DNA from: Parvularcula oceani
GTDB lineage: Bacteria > Pseudomonadota > Alphaproteobacteria > Caulobacterales > Parvularculaceae
Assembly (NCBI RefSeq): GCF_000733125.1
Contig: NZ_JPHU01000005.1
Location: 124,001-188,000 of the forward strand
DNA: 64,000 nt
Direction: 5' to 3'
This document shows positions 1 to 9,081 of this stretch, piece by piece. Numbering within the stretch: the stretch's first letter is position 1; each line of letters begins with the position of its first letter. Under the pieces are notes generated by a model. It made no database searches. It was given only the letters and a program-made list of their open reading frames with translations, and was not told where the DNA came from. A program made the translations under genes and the position numbers.

Positions 1-1
1 C

Positions 2-796
2 GTCGAAGGGATCGCCCTCGGCACGGCGCTCGCGGAGGGGACGGGTGCCCTTCTGCTCGCCCTGGGCATTCTTCGGGTGCTGCACCTACGCGGCGGCATC
101 CGGCGGGACTGGATCTTGCGGCGGATGAACGAGAATCTGCGCGGGGTCGCCTCGCTCAACGCGGACATCTTCCTGCGCACGCTGATCCTGTCGGTCGTCT
201 TCGCCTATTTCGTGCGCGCCGGTGGCCGCTTCGGCGATACCGTGCTCGCGGCCAACCAGGCTCTCATGCACATCGTGCTGGTCACCGGCCTGTTCCTCGA
301 CGGTGCCGCCATCGCCGCGGAAACGCTGGTCGGGCAGGCCCTCGGCGCGCGGTCGGGCGCCAAAGACCGCTTCGCTGCGGCCGTGCGCGCGACGAGCATG
401 CTGTCCGCGCTCGGCGCCTTCGCCATGTTCGCGCTCCTCCTCCTTTTCGGCGGTTTCGTGGTCGAAACGATCATCCCGGCGGCGGAGAACGAGGCCGTGC
501 ACGAGGCGGCGATGCGCTATCTGCCCTGGGCCGTGGTCAGCCCGCTGGTGCTCGCCGCGTCCTTCCAGCTCGACGGAATCTATATCGGCGCCACGCGCGG
601 CAGCGCCCTGCGCAACGGCATGATCCTGTCCGGGCTCGTCTTCGTTCTCGGCATGGTCGCCCTGCCCGGCCCCTTGGGCAATGACGGCCTGTGGATGGCC
701 TTCGGGCTCTTCATGCTGGCGCGGGCCGTCACCCTCCTCGCCTTCTGGCCCGGTTTCGCGCCGCTCACGGCGCGGCGAGCGGACGCCTTAACCTGA
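2..796 (+). CDS. MATE family efflux transporter, C-terminal part
   Basis: The frame is open from the left edge of the window, so the start lies outside; 264 codons remain. The visible protein is very hydrophobic, with about seven membrane segments, and carries the pattern of the second half of a MATE (DinF-like) exporter: a helix with AANQALMHIV, followed by DGAAIAAETLVGQALG, which matches the MATE repeat around the conserved A-x-x-x-G-Q. MATE proteins export cationic drugs or metabolites in exchange for Na+ or H+ across the inner membrane. The substrate cannot be told from sequence. The stop lies 17 bases before ccmC, so read-through transcription into ccmC is possible. The family call is firm. 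Confidence 0.85.
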   Translation, partial: VEGIALGTALAEGTGALLLALGILRVLHLRGGIRRDWILRRMNENLRGVASLNADIFLRTLILSVVFAYFVRAGGRFGDTVLAANQALMHIVLVTGLFLDGAAIAAETLVGQALGARSGAKDRFAAAVRATSMLSALGAFAMFALLLLFGGFVVETIIPAAENEAVHEAAMRYLPWAVVSPLVLAASFQLDGIYIGATRGSALRNGMILSGLVFVLGMVALPGPLGNDGLWMAFGLFMLARAVTLLAFWPGFAPLTARRADALT

Positions 797-813
797 GGGC
801 GGATTGCGCCTAG

Positions 814-1572
814 ATGCCTTTCATGCCGAACCCGCTCACACAGCTCGCGAACCCTGCGCGCTTCCTCGCCGTCAGCCGGCCGCTCGTGCCGGTCTTCGGC
901 ATCGCCATGCTGCTGCTCCTGGGGGTCGGCAGCTATCTCGCCTTCTTCGGCTCGCCGCCCGATCATCGCCAGGGCGAATCCGTGCGCATCATGTATGTCC
1001 ACGTGCCCGCCGCCTGGCTCGCCATGCAGACCTATGCGCTGCTCGCGATCGCCTCTCTCGTCGGTTTCGTCTGGCGGCACAGGCTGGCCGATCTCGCCGC
1101 GCGCGAGGCGGCGCCGCTCGGGCTCGCCTTCACCTTCCTGGCGCTCGCCACAGGCAGTCTCTGGGGCCGCGTGACCTGGGGGGTGTGGTGGGACTGGGAC
1201 CCGCGCCTGACATCGATGCTGGTCCTCCTCTTCCTCTATATCGGCTATCTGGCCATCTGGCGGGTGATGGACGAAGCGGCCGCCGCGCGCTCGGCCGCGC
1301 TTCTGGCAATGCTCGGCGCGGTCAACCTGCCGATCATCAAGTTCTCGGTCGAGTGGTGGGACACGCTGCACCAGAAGGCGACGGTGATCCGGCCCGACGG
1401 CCCCTCCATGCCCGCCTCCATGCTGTGGCCGCTGGCGCTGATGGCGCTCGGCTATACCGCCCTGTTCGCCTTTGTCCTTCTTCTGAGGATGCGCACCGCC
1501 CTCTCCCGCCGCAAGGCGCAGGGCCGCCCTGCGCGCGCGCCCTCCACAGCCGTTCTGGAGCCTGCCGCGTGA
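814..1572 (+). CDS. ccmC: heme exporter protein CcmC (cytochrome c maturation)
   Basis: CcmC is a six-helix inner membrane protein that presents heme in the periplasm to the chaperone CcmE during system I cytochrome c maturation. The 252-residue length is normal. The tryptophan-rich heme-handling signature WWDWD is at residues 125-129, and the two conserved periplasmic histidines are at His63 (YVHVP) and His186 (LHQ). The stop overlaps the GTG start of ccmD by four bases. ccmA and ccmB are not directly upstream, where a MATE gene ends instead, so in this genome ccmCDE is a separate unit. Confidence 0.96.
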   Translation: MPFMPNPLTQLANPARFLAVSRPLVPVFGIAMLLLLGVGSYLAFFGSPPDHRQGESVRIMYVHVPAAWLAMQTYALLAIASLVGFVWRHRLADLAAREAAPLGLAFTFLALATGSLWGRVTWGVWWDWDPRLTSMLVLLFLYIGYLAIWRVMDEAAAARSAALLAMLGAVNLPIIKFSVEWWDTLHQKATVIRPDGPSMPASMLWPLALMALGYTALFAFVLLLRMRTALSRRKAQGRPARAPSTAVLEPAA

Positions 1573-1679
1573 CGGTCGATCCCGCCCCCTATATCGCGGC
1601 CGCCTGGCTCCTCTCCACAGGGCTCCTGGGCGGCATGACGCTCCATGCCCTCTTCCAGAGCCGCCGGAGCGGGCGATGA
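1569..1679 (+). CDS. ccmD: heme exporter protein CcmD, small
   Basis: This 36-residue membrane protein lies between ccmC and ccmE. It starts with GTG overlapping the ccmC stop (GTGA) and ends overlapping the ATG of ccmE (ATGA). Residues about 8-28 form one hydrophobic helix (YIAAAWLLSTGLL), followed by a basic cytoplasmic tail ending SRRSGR, the usual CcmD layout. CcmD helps release heme-loaded CcmE from CcmC together with the CcmAB ATPase. The call rests on size, topology and position, because CcmD sequences are poorly conserved. Confidence 0.85.
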   Translation: MTVDPAPYIAAAWLLSTGLLGGMTLHALFQSRRSGR

Positions 1680-2149
1680 GCAAGAAGCGCACGCCCTATC
1701 GCCGCCGTCAGAGGCGGGCTCTGATTCTGGGCCTGGTCCTGCCGGCCTTCGCCGGCGCGACCGCGCTCGCTCTCGCCGCGATCACCCGCACCCAAGTCTA
1801 CAGCTATGCGCCTTCGCAGCTGCCGGACGCGTCGGAGATCGGCGGGCGCACGGTCAAGCTCGGCGGTCTCGTGGCGGAAGGATCCCTGCTCCAGGAGGAG
1901 GGAACGGCCGTGCGCTTCGCTCTCACGGATGGCGAGGCGACCGTGCCGGTGCGCTTCGATGGCCTGCTGCCGAGCCTCGTTCTCGAAGGCGACGGGGCGG
2001 TCGTCACGGGAACGCTCGACCGGGAGGGTGTTTTCGTGGCCGAACTCGTCGCCGCCCGCCATGACGAGGTCTACATGGCCCCCGAAGTCGCCGATGCCCT
2101 CAAGGCCACCGGCCGCTACGAAGACTACGTGGCGGACAAGCGGCGTTGA
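1676..2149 (+). CDS. ccmE: cytochrome c maturation heme chaperone CcmE
   Basis: CcmE is a periplasmic OB-fold chaperone that binds heme covalently through a histidine and passes it to the CcmF/H ligase. The 157-residue protein has a basic cytoplasmic start, one membrane anchor at about residues 14-36 and a beta-rich domain. The heme-binding motif HxxxY is present as HDEVY, giving His129 and Tyr133. The ATG overlaps the ccmD stop. ccmF, ccmG and ccmH do not follow; a lipoprotein and an MFS gene do, so the remaining maturation genes must lie elsewhere. Confidence 0.97.
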   Translation: MSKKRTPYRRRQRRALILGLVLPAFAGATALALAAITRTQVYSYAPSQLPDASEIGGRTVKLGGLVAEGSLLQEEGTAVRFALTDGEATVPVRFDGLLPSLVLEGDGAVVTGTLDREGVFVAELVAARHDEVYMAPEVADALKATGRYEDYVADKRR

Positions 2150-2182
2150 CGCTAGCCTGTCTCAAGACCGAAGGGACAGGAC

Positions 2183-2620
2183 ATGATCCGGATCACCGCC
2201 GCATTGGGGCTGCTTCTGCTTTCCGCCTGCGCCACCGCGCCGCGAGACGCCTGCACGCGCGACTGGTTCGAATACCGCTCGGAGCAGCTTCAGCGTGATT
2301 TCGCCCGGCGCAATCGCGGGCCCGTCCGGCGGCTCAACACGCTGCGGAACGATCTCGACGAGAGGCCGGACGTCTACACCGCGCTGGCCCTCGCCTCCGC
2401 CAGAAGCGATCTGCGGCATGTGGCGAGCGACTTCCGCGAACGCGTGCTGCCCGAAGCGCGCGCCGTCGCGGCGCGGTGCGAGCTCGATCAGGGCTTCGAC
2501 ATCCTGGTCGATGCCTTCCTCCTCGAACAGGGTATCGACGCCGATCTGGTCCGGGCGCTCGGCCTGATCGAGCTCTTCGAGGACGATGCCCTCGCAAGCA
2601 CGCTCGCTTCGGGACGTTGA
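2183..2620 (+). CDS. small lipoprotein of unknown function
   Basis: This is a 145-residue protein with a clear lipoprotein signal peptide: Met-Ile-Arg, a hydrophobic core, then the lipobox LSAC with Cys at residue 18. The mature part is rich in charged helices (repeated Arg/Glu/Leu) and has two further cysteines. I recognise no domain. An AGGGACAGG ribosome site precedes the ATG by a few bases. It sits 33 bases after ccmE on the same strand and may be cotranscribed, but nothing ties it to cytochrome maturation. Confidence 0.75.
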   Translation: MIRITAALGLLLLSACATAPRDACTRDWFEYRSEQLQRDFARRNRGPVRRLNTLRNDLDERPDVYTALALASARSDLRHVASDFRERVLPEARAVAARCELDQGFDILVDAFLLEQGIDADLVRALGLIELFEDDALASTLASGR

Positions 2621-2637
2621 GACCGGGCGGCCCGCGC

Positions 2638-4014
2638 ATGATGTCCATGTCCGCCCCCGCCCTGGACCTGTCGCGTCCGATGCTGCGGGCGCGCCGCTTC
2701 TGGTCTCTTCTGGGCGCGCAGTCGCTCGGCAGCTTCGCCGACAATGCGCTGCGCGCCGCCGCCATCGTCGCCATTGCGAGCGCCTGGCGGGCGGGCGCCG
2801 CGGCAGGCGACGATTTCCACGTGCCCGTCTTCCTCGCCAGCGAGGCCGGCACCTGGGTCGGCTTGTGCTTCACCGCCCCGATCTTCCTGTTCTCGATGAT
2901 CTCCGGGCAGCTCGCGGACCGCATCGACCGGCACGTCCTCATCCGCTGGGTCAAGACGGCCGAGGTCCTGCTGATGCTCGCCGCCGCCGTCTTCTTCGCC
3001 GCCGGCAATGCCTACGGCCTCCTGCTCTTCCTGTTCCTGATGGGCGTGCAGTCGGCGTTCCTCGCGCCCACGCGCGCCGCCATGATGCCGCAATACTTCC
3101 CGGGGCGGGAGCTGATGCGGGCCAATGGGTATTTCCAGGGCGTCACGCTCATCGCGATCGTTCTCGGGCTCGCGGCGGGCGCGGTCCTGGTCGCGCTGGA
3201 AGGCGGGCGGACGCTGATCTCCCTGACCCTGATCGGCGCTGCGGCGGGAGGATTGCTCTGCGCCTTCCGCACGCCCGCCGCGCCCTCCCCCGGCCTCACG
3301 CGGATGAACTGGAACATCGCGAGCCAGGCTCTCCGCATGTATCGCGACGTCGCGCGCATGCCCGGCGTGTTGTGGCCCATGCTGGGGGTCGGGTGGTTCT
3401 GGGGCGTCGGCGCGATCGTTCTGGCCAATCTCGAGAACTTCGTCGCAGCCATTGGCGGCGTCTCGAGCGATTTCGCGGCCTTCCAGGCGCTCTTCGCCAT
3501 CGGCACGGGCCTCGGATCGGTCGCGGCGGGCGCCATCGCGTCCCGCATGCGGGACCCCATGCTGCTATCGGGCCTCGGCCTCGCCGCGACGGTGGCCTGC
3601 TCTGCCGCCATCACGGCGGTCAGCCTCGACCTCGCCGCGAGCGCGGGCCCTGAACCTGCGAGCCTCGTCGCGAATGTCACGACGGGCGTCGCGACGCTGG
3701 CGGTCCTGATCGTGCTGACGGCGGCGAGCAATGGCTTCTTCGTCGTCCCGCTCCTGACCGCCGTTCAGGCCCGCGCGCCCGAAACCGAGCGCGCGCGGGT
3801 CCTGGGCACCCAGAACATGACCAATGGCGGCATGGCGACGGCGATGGGCCTGATGGTGCCGCCATCGCGCGTGATCGGCCTGACGCCGATCACGCTGTTC
3901 CTCGGCCTCGGCGTCCTTCAGGGAGTGGTGCTGGTCTTCATGTGGCGCCGGAGAGCCGCCCATCGGCAGGGCGGCGCATCCGGCCCGGCATCGAGCCCCG
4001 TTCCCGCCAAATAG
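2638..4014 (+). CDS. MFS transporter, LplT-like
   Basis: This is a 458-residue permease with about twelve membrane segments. The first helix carries LGSFADNALRAA, and the segment around residue 160 carries the pattern of a proline-rich loop followed by an N-G-Y-F-Q helix. Both resemble the LplT branch of the major facilitator superfamily (GAxNDN helix and the PxLxxxxELxxxN loop), whose characterised members flip lysophospholipids inward across the inner membrane. The substrate here is an inference. Two adjacent ATGs (2638 and 2641) could start it; the first is given. No acyltransferase partner is adjacent, although plsC lies 16 kb away. Confidence 0.75.
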   Translation: MMSMSAPALDLSRPMLRARRFWSLLGAQSLGSFADNALRAAAIVAIASAWRAGAAAGDDFHVPVFLASEAGTWVGLCFTAPIFLFSMISGQLADRIDRHVLIRWVKTAEVLLMLAAAVFFAAGNAYGLLLFLFLMGVQSAFLAPTRAAMMPQYFPGRELMRANGYFQGVTLIAIVLGLAAGAVLVALEGGRTLISLTLIGAAAGGLLCAFRTPAAPSPGLTRMNWNIASQALRMYRDVARMPGVLWPMLGVGWFWGVGAIVLANLENFVAAIGGVSSDFAAFQALFAIGTGLGSVAAGAIASRMRDPMLLSGLGLAATVACSAAITAVSLDLAASAGPEPASLVANVTTGVATLAVLIVLTAASNGFFVVPLLTAVQARAPETERARVLGTQNMTNGGMATAMGLMVPPSRVIGLTPITLFLGLGVLQGVVLVFMWRRRAAHRQGGASGPASSPVPAK

Positions 4015-4021
4015 GCCGGGT

Positions 4022-5206
4022 TCAGGACGTTCCGGCTTCGCGCCCGCTATTCCAATAGGAACGGCAGGGCACGCGGCGGGTGTCGCAACGATCCGCATAG
4101 CGGCGGGCGATCTCGGTCACCTCTTCCATCAGCCCCTCGTCGAGCGTGACCGGGTCGAGGCCAAGTTCCAGGAACTGCGCGTTCTCGACATTGAGGTCGT
4201 TCTCGTCCGCCTCGTTGCGCGGATTGGGGATGCGGTCGATCTCGGCACCGGTCTTGTCGGCGATCATCTGCGCCAGGTCGCGGACCCGCCGGGTCTCGGT
4301 CATCTGGTTCAGGATCTTCACGCGCTCGCCCCGCTCGGGCGGATTGGCGATGGCCAGCTCGACGCAGCGCACCGTGTCCTGAATGTGGATGAAGGCGCGG
4401 GTCTGGCCGCCGGTCCCGTGCACGGTCAGGGGATAGCCGATCGCCGCCTGCATCAGGAAGCGGTTCAGCACGGTGCCGTAATCGCCGTCGTAATCGAACC
4501 GGTTGATCAGGCGCTCGTCGCGGCGCGTCTCCTTGGTCTGCGTGCCCCAGACGATGCCCTGGTGAAGATCGGTGATCCTGAGCCGGTCGTTCTTGGCGTA
4601 ATAGAAGAAGAACAGGGCGTCCTGCGTCTTCGTCATGTGGTAGATCGAGCCCGGATTGGCCGGGTAGAGGATCTCCTGCTCGACCATGCCGGCTTCGCCC
4701 GCATCGACCTGCACGCGGAGATAGCCCTCGGGGATCTTCATGCCCGCCGTGCCATAGCCGTAGACACCCATCGTGCCGAGATGGACGACATGGATGTCGC
4801 GCCCCGACTCGACGATCGCGGCCAGGAGGTTGTGGGTCGCGTTGAGATTGTTGTCGACCGTGTAGCGCTTGTGCCAGCTCGACTTCATCGAATAGGGCGC
4901 GGCGCGCTGCTCGGCGAAATGCACGACCGTATCGGGCGCCCACCCCTGCAGAAGGTCCAGGAGGCCAGCATAGTCCTCGGCGACGTCGATCGTGGAGGTC
5001 TCGATCGTCCGCCCCGACACCTCTTTCCACGCCAGGACGCGGTCCGACAGCGACGCGATCGGCGTCAGCGACTGGACCTCGAGTTCCACGTCGGCCTTCC
5101 GGCGAGCCAGATTGTCGACGATCAGCACCTCATGCCCCAATTCGGACAGGTGCAGTGCCGTCGGCCAGCCACAGAAGCCGTCGCCGCCGAGGACCATGAT
5201 ACGCAT
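4022..5206 (-). CDS. sqdB: UDP-sulfoquinovose synthase (SqdB/SQD1 type)
   Basis: This enzyme of the short-chain dehydrogenase/epimerase fold converts UDP-glucose and sulfite into UDP-sulfoquinovose, the head-group donor for the sulfolipid SQDG. The 394-residue protein has the diagnostic N-terminal motif GGDGFCGW (residues 7-14) instead of the usual GxxGxxG. The catalytic trio falls at Thr145 (LGTMG), Tyr189 and Lys193 (YHMTK). FAEQRAAPYSM and the GIVWGT stretch are typical of SQD1 rather than of GalE. No sulfoquinovosyltransferase or other sqd gene is adjacent. The next gene upstream on this strand is a polyprenyl sugar transferase, so the product might instead feed a surface polysaccharide. 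Confidence 0.9.
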   Translation of the reverse strand: MRIMVLGGDGFCGWPTALHLSELGHEVLIVDNLARRKADVELEVQSLTPIASLSDRVLAWKEVSGRTIETSTIDVAEDYAGLLDLLQGWAPDTVVHFAEQRAAPYSMKSSWHKRYTVDNNLNATHNLLAAIVESGRDIHVVHLGTMGVYGYGTAGMKIPEGYLRVQVDAGEAGMVEQEILYPANPGSIYHMTKTQDALFFFYYAKNDRLRITDLHQGIVWGTQTKETRRDERLINRFDYDGDYGTVLNRFLMQAAIGYPLTVHGTGGQTRAFIHIQDTVRCVELAIANPPERGERVKILNQMTETRRVRDLAQMIADKTGAEIDRIPNPRNEADENDLNVENAQFLELGLDPVTLDEGLMEEVTEIARRYADRCDTRRVPCRSYWNSGREAGTS

Positions 5207-5349
5207 GCTTTACGCCCTTCTTGTTCCGCCGGACCTCTAGTGCAGGCGCGCGACGTTAGGCAACACCCGACAAAGTCTTGCCGACCTCACGCCGTTGTGA
5301 TAACGAGGGAGTGCGGTTGGGCCCAGGGGGCCGGAGTTCGATCCGCGGC

Positions 5350-5379
5350 GAAGGGGCTTCCGGGCAGGGAGGCCCCTTC
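5350..5379. other. hairpin in the sqdB upstream region
   Basis: A perfect 8-base inverted repeat, GAAGGGGC (5350-5357) and GCCCCTTC (5372-5379), encloses a 14-base loop. It lies between the end of the sugar transferase gene and the start of sqdB, both read on the minus strand. It could end transcription of the former or form part of the sqdB leader. No clear T-run follows on either strand, so it is a weak terminator candidate. Confidence 0.35.
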
Positions 5380-5433
5380 TTCGCATCTGCCGCGTTCTCT
5401 CCGCGCATCGCCGCCGGAGCGTCCGCGAACCGT

Positions 5434-6897
5434 TCAATAGGCATTGGTGGGTCGGGCCACGGCGAAAACGGTCATGATCAGGATGCGGATGTCGAACCAC
5501 AAAGACCAGTTCTCGATATAGGCGAGGTCGTAGCGCACGCGCTCTTCCATGGCCCCTTCGGCGGCGGTCTCGCCGCGGAAGCCGTTGACCTGGGCCCATC
5601 CCGTGATGCCGGGCTTGACCTTGTGGCGGCCTGCATAGTCCGAGATCACGTCGACATAGTATTTGTCATGGGCGAGGGCATGCGGGCGCGGGCCGACCAG
5701 CGACATGTCGCCCCGCAGCACGTTCCAGAGCTGCGGCAGCTCGTCGAGGCTGTAGCGGCGCAGGATCCGCCCCACCCGCGTGACGCGGGCATCGTCCTTC
5801 TTGGCCTGCGTGACGACATGGCCGTTCTCCATGACGCGCATGGTCCGGAACTTGACGATCGGGAAGATCTCGCCGGCGAAGCCCTGGCGGTTCTGGATGA
5901 AGAAGATGGGCCCCTTGCTGTCGAGCCGCACGGCGAGCGCGCAGAGCGCCATCAGCGGCAGCGTGAACAGGAAGAGGAGGCCGGCGATCAGCTTGTCCTC
6001 GACGATCTTCGCGAAGCCGCCCCACCCTTCGAGCGGGCGGCGGTGCAAGGTGAGCAGCGGCATGGCGCCGATGGTCGTCACCTGCCCCATTCCGCGCTCG
6101 AGCCAGAGATGGTCGGGGCACATGGCGACATGGATCGGCAGGACGGAGAGGCGGTGGAGGATGCGGTCCATCCGGTCCTCGTCCTGCGCCGGCACGCAGA
6201 GGATCAGGTCGTCGAGCTGCCCGGCCTCGACCAGCGCGGCGGCACGGGCGAGCGCGCCTTCGCCGGGGCGCTCGATCTCCTCGGCCGAAAAGCGGCCGAC
6301 CACCGTCACGCCGCTCTCGCGCTGACGCACCCGCTCGATGAACAGCTCGGTCACCGGGCCGTCGCCCACCACGGCGATCTTGCGGCAGAGGCTGCCCCCG
6401 TCGGTGGCGAGGCGGCGCAGGACCGCGGCCGTCGCGAAGCGGCCCGCGATGAGGCCCACCGTGGCCGTGGCCGCCCAGGCCGCGAGCCATTCGCGCGACA
6501 ACAAGGTGATGATGCCGAAGGCATAGCAAAGCGCGATCAGGCTGAGCAGCGTCAGCGCCCAGCGCCAGACGATGCCGCGAAGGACCGCCCAGGTCTCGAG
6601 CAGCTGGTCGAAGCGGAAATAGCCGCCCTGGCGCAGCGCCTCGACCAGGGCGAGCCCGCCCAGAAAGCCGGTGCAGACCAGAATGATCGGGTCGCTCTGC
6701 ACCGTCATGCCGTCGATCGGCTTGTTGATGTCGGCCAGGGGCGCGGTCGCGAAGGCCGCGCCCGTCACGATCAGCAGCGTCAGCGCCGCGGCGAGATCGC
6801 CGCACATCTCGCGCGACATGATCGCCCGCCGCCTTGGCGGCGTCATCATGCCCTGCCGTCCCTGGATCGCCCCGTTCTTCATCGTTTCCTTGGCCAT
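5434..6897 (-). CDS. polyprenyl-phosphate sugar-1-phosphate transferase (WcaJ/ExoY type)
   Basis: This enzyme starts exopolysaccharide or capsule repeat-unit synthesis by moving a hexose-1-phosphate from a UDP-sugar to undecaprenyl phosphate. The 487-residue protein has four N-terminal membrane helices, a CoA-binding-like Rossmann region, a further helix and the C-terminal bacterial sugar transferase domain. That domain shows KFRTM, RRYSLDELPQLWNV and MSLVGPRP, followed by VKPGITGWAQVNGFRG. I start it at the ATG at 6897, behind CAGGGG, rather than at an in-frame GTG 45 bases upstream. No wzx, wzy or further assembly genes are next to it, but two glycosyltransferases lie 3 kb downstream. Confidence 0.92.
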   Translation of the reverse strand: MAKETMKNGAIQGRQGMMTPPRRRAIMSREMCGDLAAALTLLIVTGAAFATAPLADINKPIDGMTVQSDPIILVCTGFLGGLALVEALRQGGYFRFDQLLETWAVLRGIVWRWALTLLSLIALCYAFGIITLLSREWLAAWAATATVGLIAGRFATAAVLRRLATDGGSLCRKIAVVGDGPVTELFIERVRQRESGVTVVGRFSAEEIERPGEGALARAAALVEAGQLDDLILCVPAQDEDRMDRILHRLSVLPIHVAMCPDHLWLERGMGQVTTIGAMPLLTLHRRPLEGWGGFAKIVEDKLIAGLLFLFTLPLMALCALAVRLDSKGPIFFIQNRQGFAGEIFPIVKFRTMRVMENGHVVTQAKKDDARVTRVGRILRRYSLDELPQLWNVLRGDMSLVGPRPHALAHDKYYVDVISDYAGRHKVKPGITGWAQVNGFRGETAAEGAMEERVRYDLAYIENWSLWFDIRILIMTVFAVARPTNAY

Positions 6898-7120
6898 AAT
6901 CCCCTGGCCGGCCAGACTGCCGGACCGATCTGTGCGATCCACCGGGGCTCTCCCCGTTCAAGCACCATGCCGCGTTCCGGTTAAAACGGGGCGAAGCCCG
7001 AACCTTTCCGCTAGGCCGGTCGTGAAAATCCCTCAGCGCCGCCCGCCACGCAGTTTATACGCCGGGCGGCTTCCCTTCGCTCAAAAAACCCTTACCACCT
7101 GCGCACACTTCCGGAGAGGC

Positions 7121-7918
7121 ATGATGGATCACGATCTCAACAACTTGATTGCGCTAGCGCATGCTGCGGGCCGTGTGATCATGAAAATCTACGAAGGCGA
7201 TTTCGAGGCGCGCGAGAAAGAAGACGGCTCCGCCCTCACCGATGCGGACGAAGCGGCCGAGGCCCTGATCCTGAACGGCCTCGCCGACGCCTATCCGGAT
7301 GTCGCGGTTCTGGCCGAGGAAGCGGCGTCCCGCGGAGAGATTCCCGATCTCGGCACGCGCTTCTTCCTGGTGGATCCGCTCGACGGGACGAGGGAATTCG
7401 TGAACCGGACCGGAGAGTTCACGGTCAATATCGCCCTGGTCGAGGACGGCATTCCCGTGGCGGGCGTCGTCTATGCGCCGGCGATGAGCCGTCTTTTCGC
7501 CGGAGCGCGAGGACGCGGCGCATGGGTTCGGGACGTGGCGCCCGATGCCTCGCTCGACGGCGCGCCGGCCCCGCGGCCGATCGAAACGCGGGCGCGGCCC
7601 GATGGCGCCCTCACCGCAGTCGCCAGCCGCTCTCACCGCTCCGCGGAGACGGAGACGCTTCTGTCCGATCTCGGCGCCACCGATTTCCGCCCCGCCGGCA
7701 GCTCGCTGAAATTCTGCCTGGTCGCGACGGGCGAGGCCGATGTCTATCCGCGCCTCGGCCGGACCATGGAATGGGATACGGCGGCAGGCCAGGCCGTCCT
7801 GGAAGCCGCGGGCGGCCGGGTCCACGAGTTCGGCGCGGACGGCGAAGGCGTGCCCCTGCGCTATGGGAAGGAGGAGCGTGGCTACGACAACCCGCACTTC
7901 ATCGCCTGGGGCGCGTGA
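7121..7918 (+). CDS. cysQ: 3'(2'),5'-bisphosphate nucleotidase CysQ
   Basis: CysQ is an Mg2+-dependent, Li+-sensitive phosphatase of the inositol monophosphatase fold. It removes the 3'-phosphate from PAP/PAPS and so clears the toxic by-product of sulfate assimilation. The 265-residue protein has metal ligands at Glu67-Glu68, the DPLDGT motif at residues 85-90 and WDTAAGQ at 218-224. The [10 protein letters not shown] segment after DPLDGT is typical of CysQ rather than of SuhB. GGAGAGG lies just upstream of a double ATG (7121 and 7124), and the second ATG has the better spacing. The 3' end overlaps the probable queG start. Confidence 0.92.
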   Translation: MMDHDLNNLIALAHAAGRVIMKIYEGDFEAREKEDGSALTDADEAAEALILNGLADAYPDVAVLAEEAASRGEIPDLGTRFFLVDPLDGTREFVNRTGEFTVNIALVEDGIPVAGVVYAPAMSRLFAGARGRGAWVRDVAPDASLDGAPAPRPIETRARPDGALTAVASRSHRSAETETLLSDLGATDFRPAGSSLKFCLVATGEADVYPRLGRTMEWDTAAGQAVLEAAGGRVHEFGADGEGVPLRYGKEERGYDNPHFIAWGA

Positions 7919-9023
7919 TCGCGAAGCCCGGCGCGAGGACATCCGCGCCGAGGCCAAGGCTCTCGGCTTCGATGCCTGCGGCTTCGCGGCCGCGGCGCTG
8001 CCCGAAGCTGCGCGGGACGGGCTGAACGCCTTCCTCGCCCAGGGCTTCCACGGCGAGATGTCGTGGATGGAGACCCGGACAGAGCAGCGCGCCTCCCCGA
8101 CAGGGCTCTGGGGGGATGCCCGATCCGTGATCGCGCTCGGCATGTCCTATGGGCCCGATGAGGATCCGATGGCCATGCTGGCGCGCCGCACCGTCGGCAA
8201 TATCTCTGTCTATGCGCGCAACAGGGACTATCACGACGTCGTCAAGAAGCGCCTGAAGCAGCTCGGCCGCTGGATGGCGGAGCGCTTCGGCTGCGAGCTC
8301 AAGGTCTTCGTCGACACGGCGCCCGTGATGGAGAAGCCGCTCGGCCAGCAGGCCGGAATCGGCTGGCAGGGCAAGCACACCAATCTCGTCAGCCGCGAGC
8401 ATGGCTCATGGCTGTTCCTCGGCTGCATCTACACGACGCTCGACCTGCCGCCCGATCCTGCGCATGACGACCGCTGCGGCTCCTGCCGGGCCTGCCAGGA
8501 CGTGTGCCCGACAGATGCCTTCCCCGCGCCCTACAAGCTCGATGCGACGCGCTGCATCAGCTATCTGACGATCGAGCATGCGGGGCCGGTCCCGCGCGAA
8601 TTCCGAGAGGCGCTCGGCAACCGCATCTATGGCTGCGATGACTGCCTTGCCGTCTGCCCCTGGAACAAGTTCGCGGGCGAGGCCTCCGAAGCGAAGCTTC
8701 GGGCGCGCGAGGACCTGAAGGCCCCCTCGCTCGCACACCTTTCCGGGCTGGACGATCCGGCCTTCCGGAGCCTCTTCTCCGGCTCGCCGATCAAGCGGAT
8801 CGGCCGTGACCGCTTCGTGCGCAATGTCTGCTATGCGATCGGCAATTCGGGCGAGCCCGCCTTGCGCGACGCCCTCCGCCCGCGGCTCGAGGACGAAAGC
8901 GCCCTCGTGCGGGGCGCCGCCGTCTGGGCCTGGCGGAGGCTCGAGGGCCCGGCAGGGCCGCTCGAACGGATGCAGCGCGAGGAGCCAGAGCCCGAGGTGC
9001 GCCGGGAGCTCTTCGCTTCCTGA
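7878..9023 (+). CDS. queG: epoxyqueuosine reductase QueG
   Basis: QueG carries out the last step of queuosine synthesis, reducing epoxyqueuosine in tRNA with a cobalamin cofactor and two [4Fe-4S] clusters. Both cluster motifs are intact: Cys200/203/206/210 ([12 protein letters not shown]) and Cys253/256/260 ([11 protein letters not shown]). The putative catalytic acid is in VDTAPVMEK (Asp146). A HEAT-like C-terminal region follows. I chose the GTG at 7878 because AAGGAGG ends three bases before it. That start lies 41 bases inside cysQ, implying translational coupling. The resulting 381 residues fit the family. Confidence 0.94.
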   Translation: MATTTRTSSPGARDREARREDIRAEAKALGFDACGFAAAALPEAARDGLNAFLAQGFHGEMSWMETRTEQRASPTGLWGDARSVIALGMSYGPDEDPMAMLARRTVGNISVYARNRDYHDVVKKRLKQLGRWMAERFGCELKVFVDTAPVMEKPLGQQAGIGWQGKHTNLVSREHGSWLFLGCIYTTLDLPPDPAHDDRCGSCRACQDVCPTDAFPAPYKLDATRCISYLTIEHAGPVPREFREALGNRIYGCDDCLAVCPWNKFAGEASEAKLRAREDLKAPSLAHLSGLDDPAFRSLFSGSPIKRIGRDRFVRNVCYAIGNSGEPALRDALRPRLEDESALVRGAAVWAWRRLEGPAGPLERMQREEPEPEVRRELFAS

Positions 9024-9053
9024 AAAGAAAAGCCCCCGCCGAATGGCAGGGGC
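9023..9053 (-). terminator. rho-independent terminator of infC
   Basis: Read on the minus strand, a 9-base-pair stem (GCCCCTGCC with GGCGGGGGC, one T-G wobble; 9053-9045 and 9040-9032) closes a four-base loop and is followed by TTTTCTTTT. This is a textbook intrinsic terminator about 30 bases after the infC stop. On the plus strand the stem follows the queG stop but has no T-run, so it probably works mainly for infC. Confidence 0.85.
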
Positions 9054-9081
9054 CTTGGCATCGTCCTGCTGACGATCGGCC

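Noticed and set aside
5281-5349. tRNA-like segment with a T-loop-like GTTCGATCC
   Set aside because: The stem around the loop does not pair (two mismatches in five) and no acceptor, D or anticodon arm can be folded.
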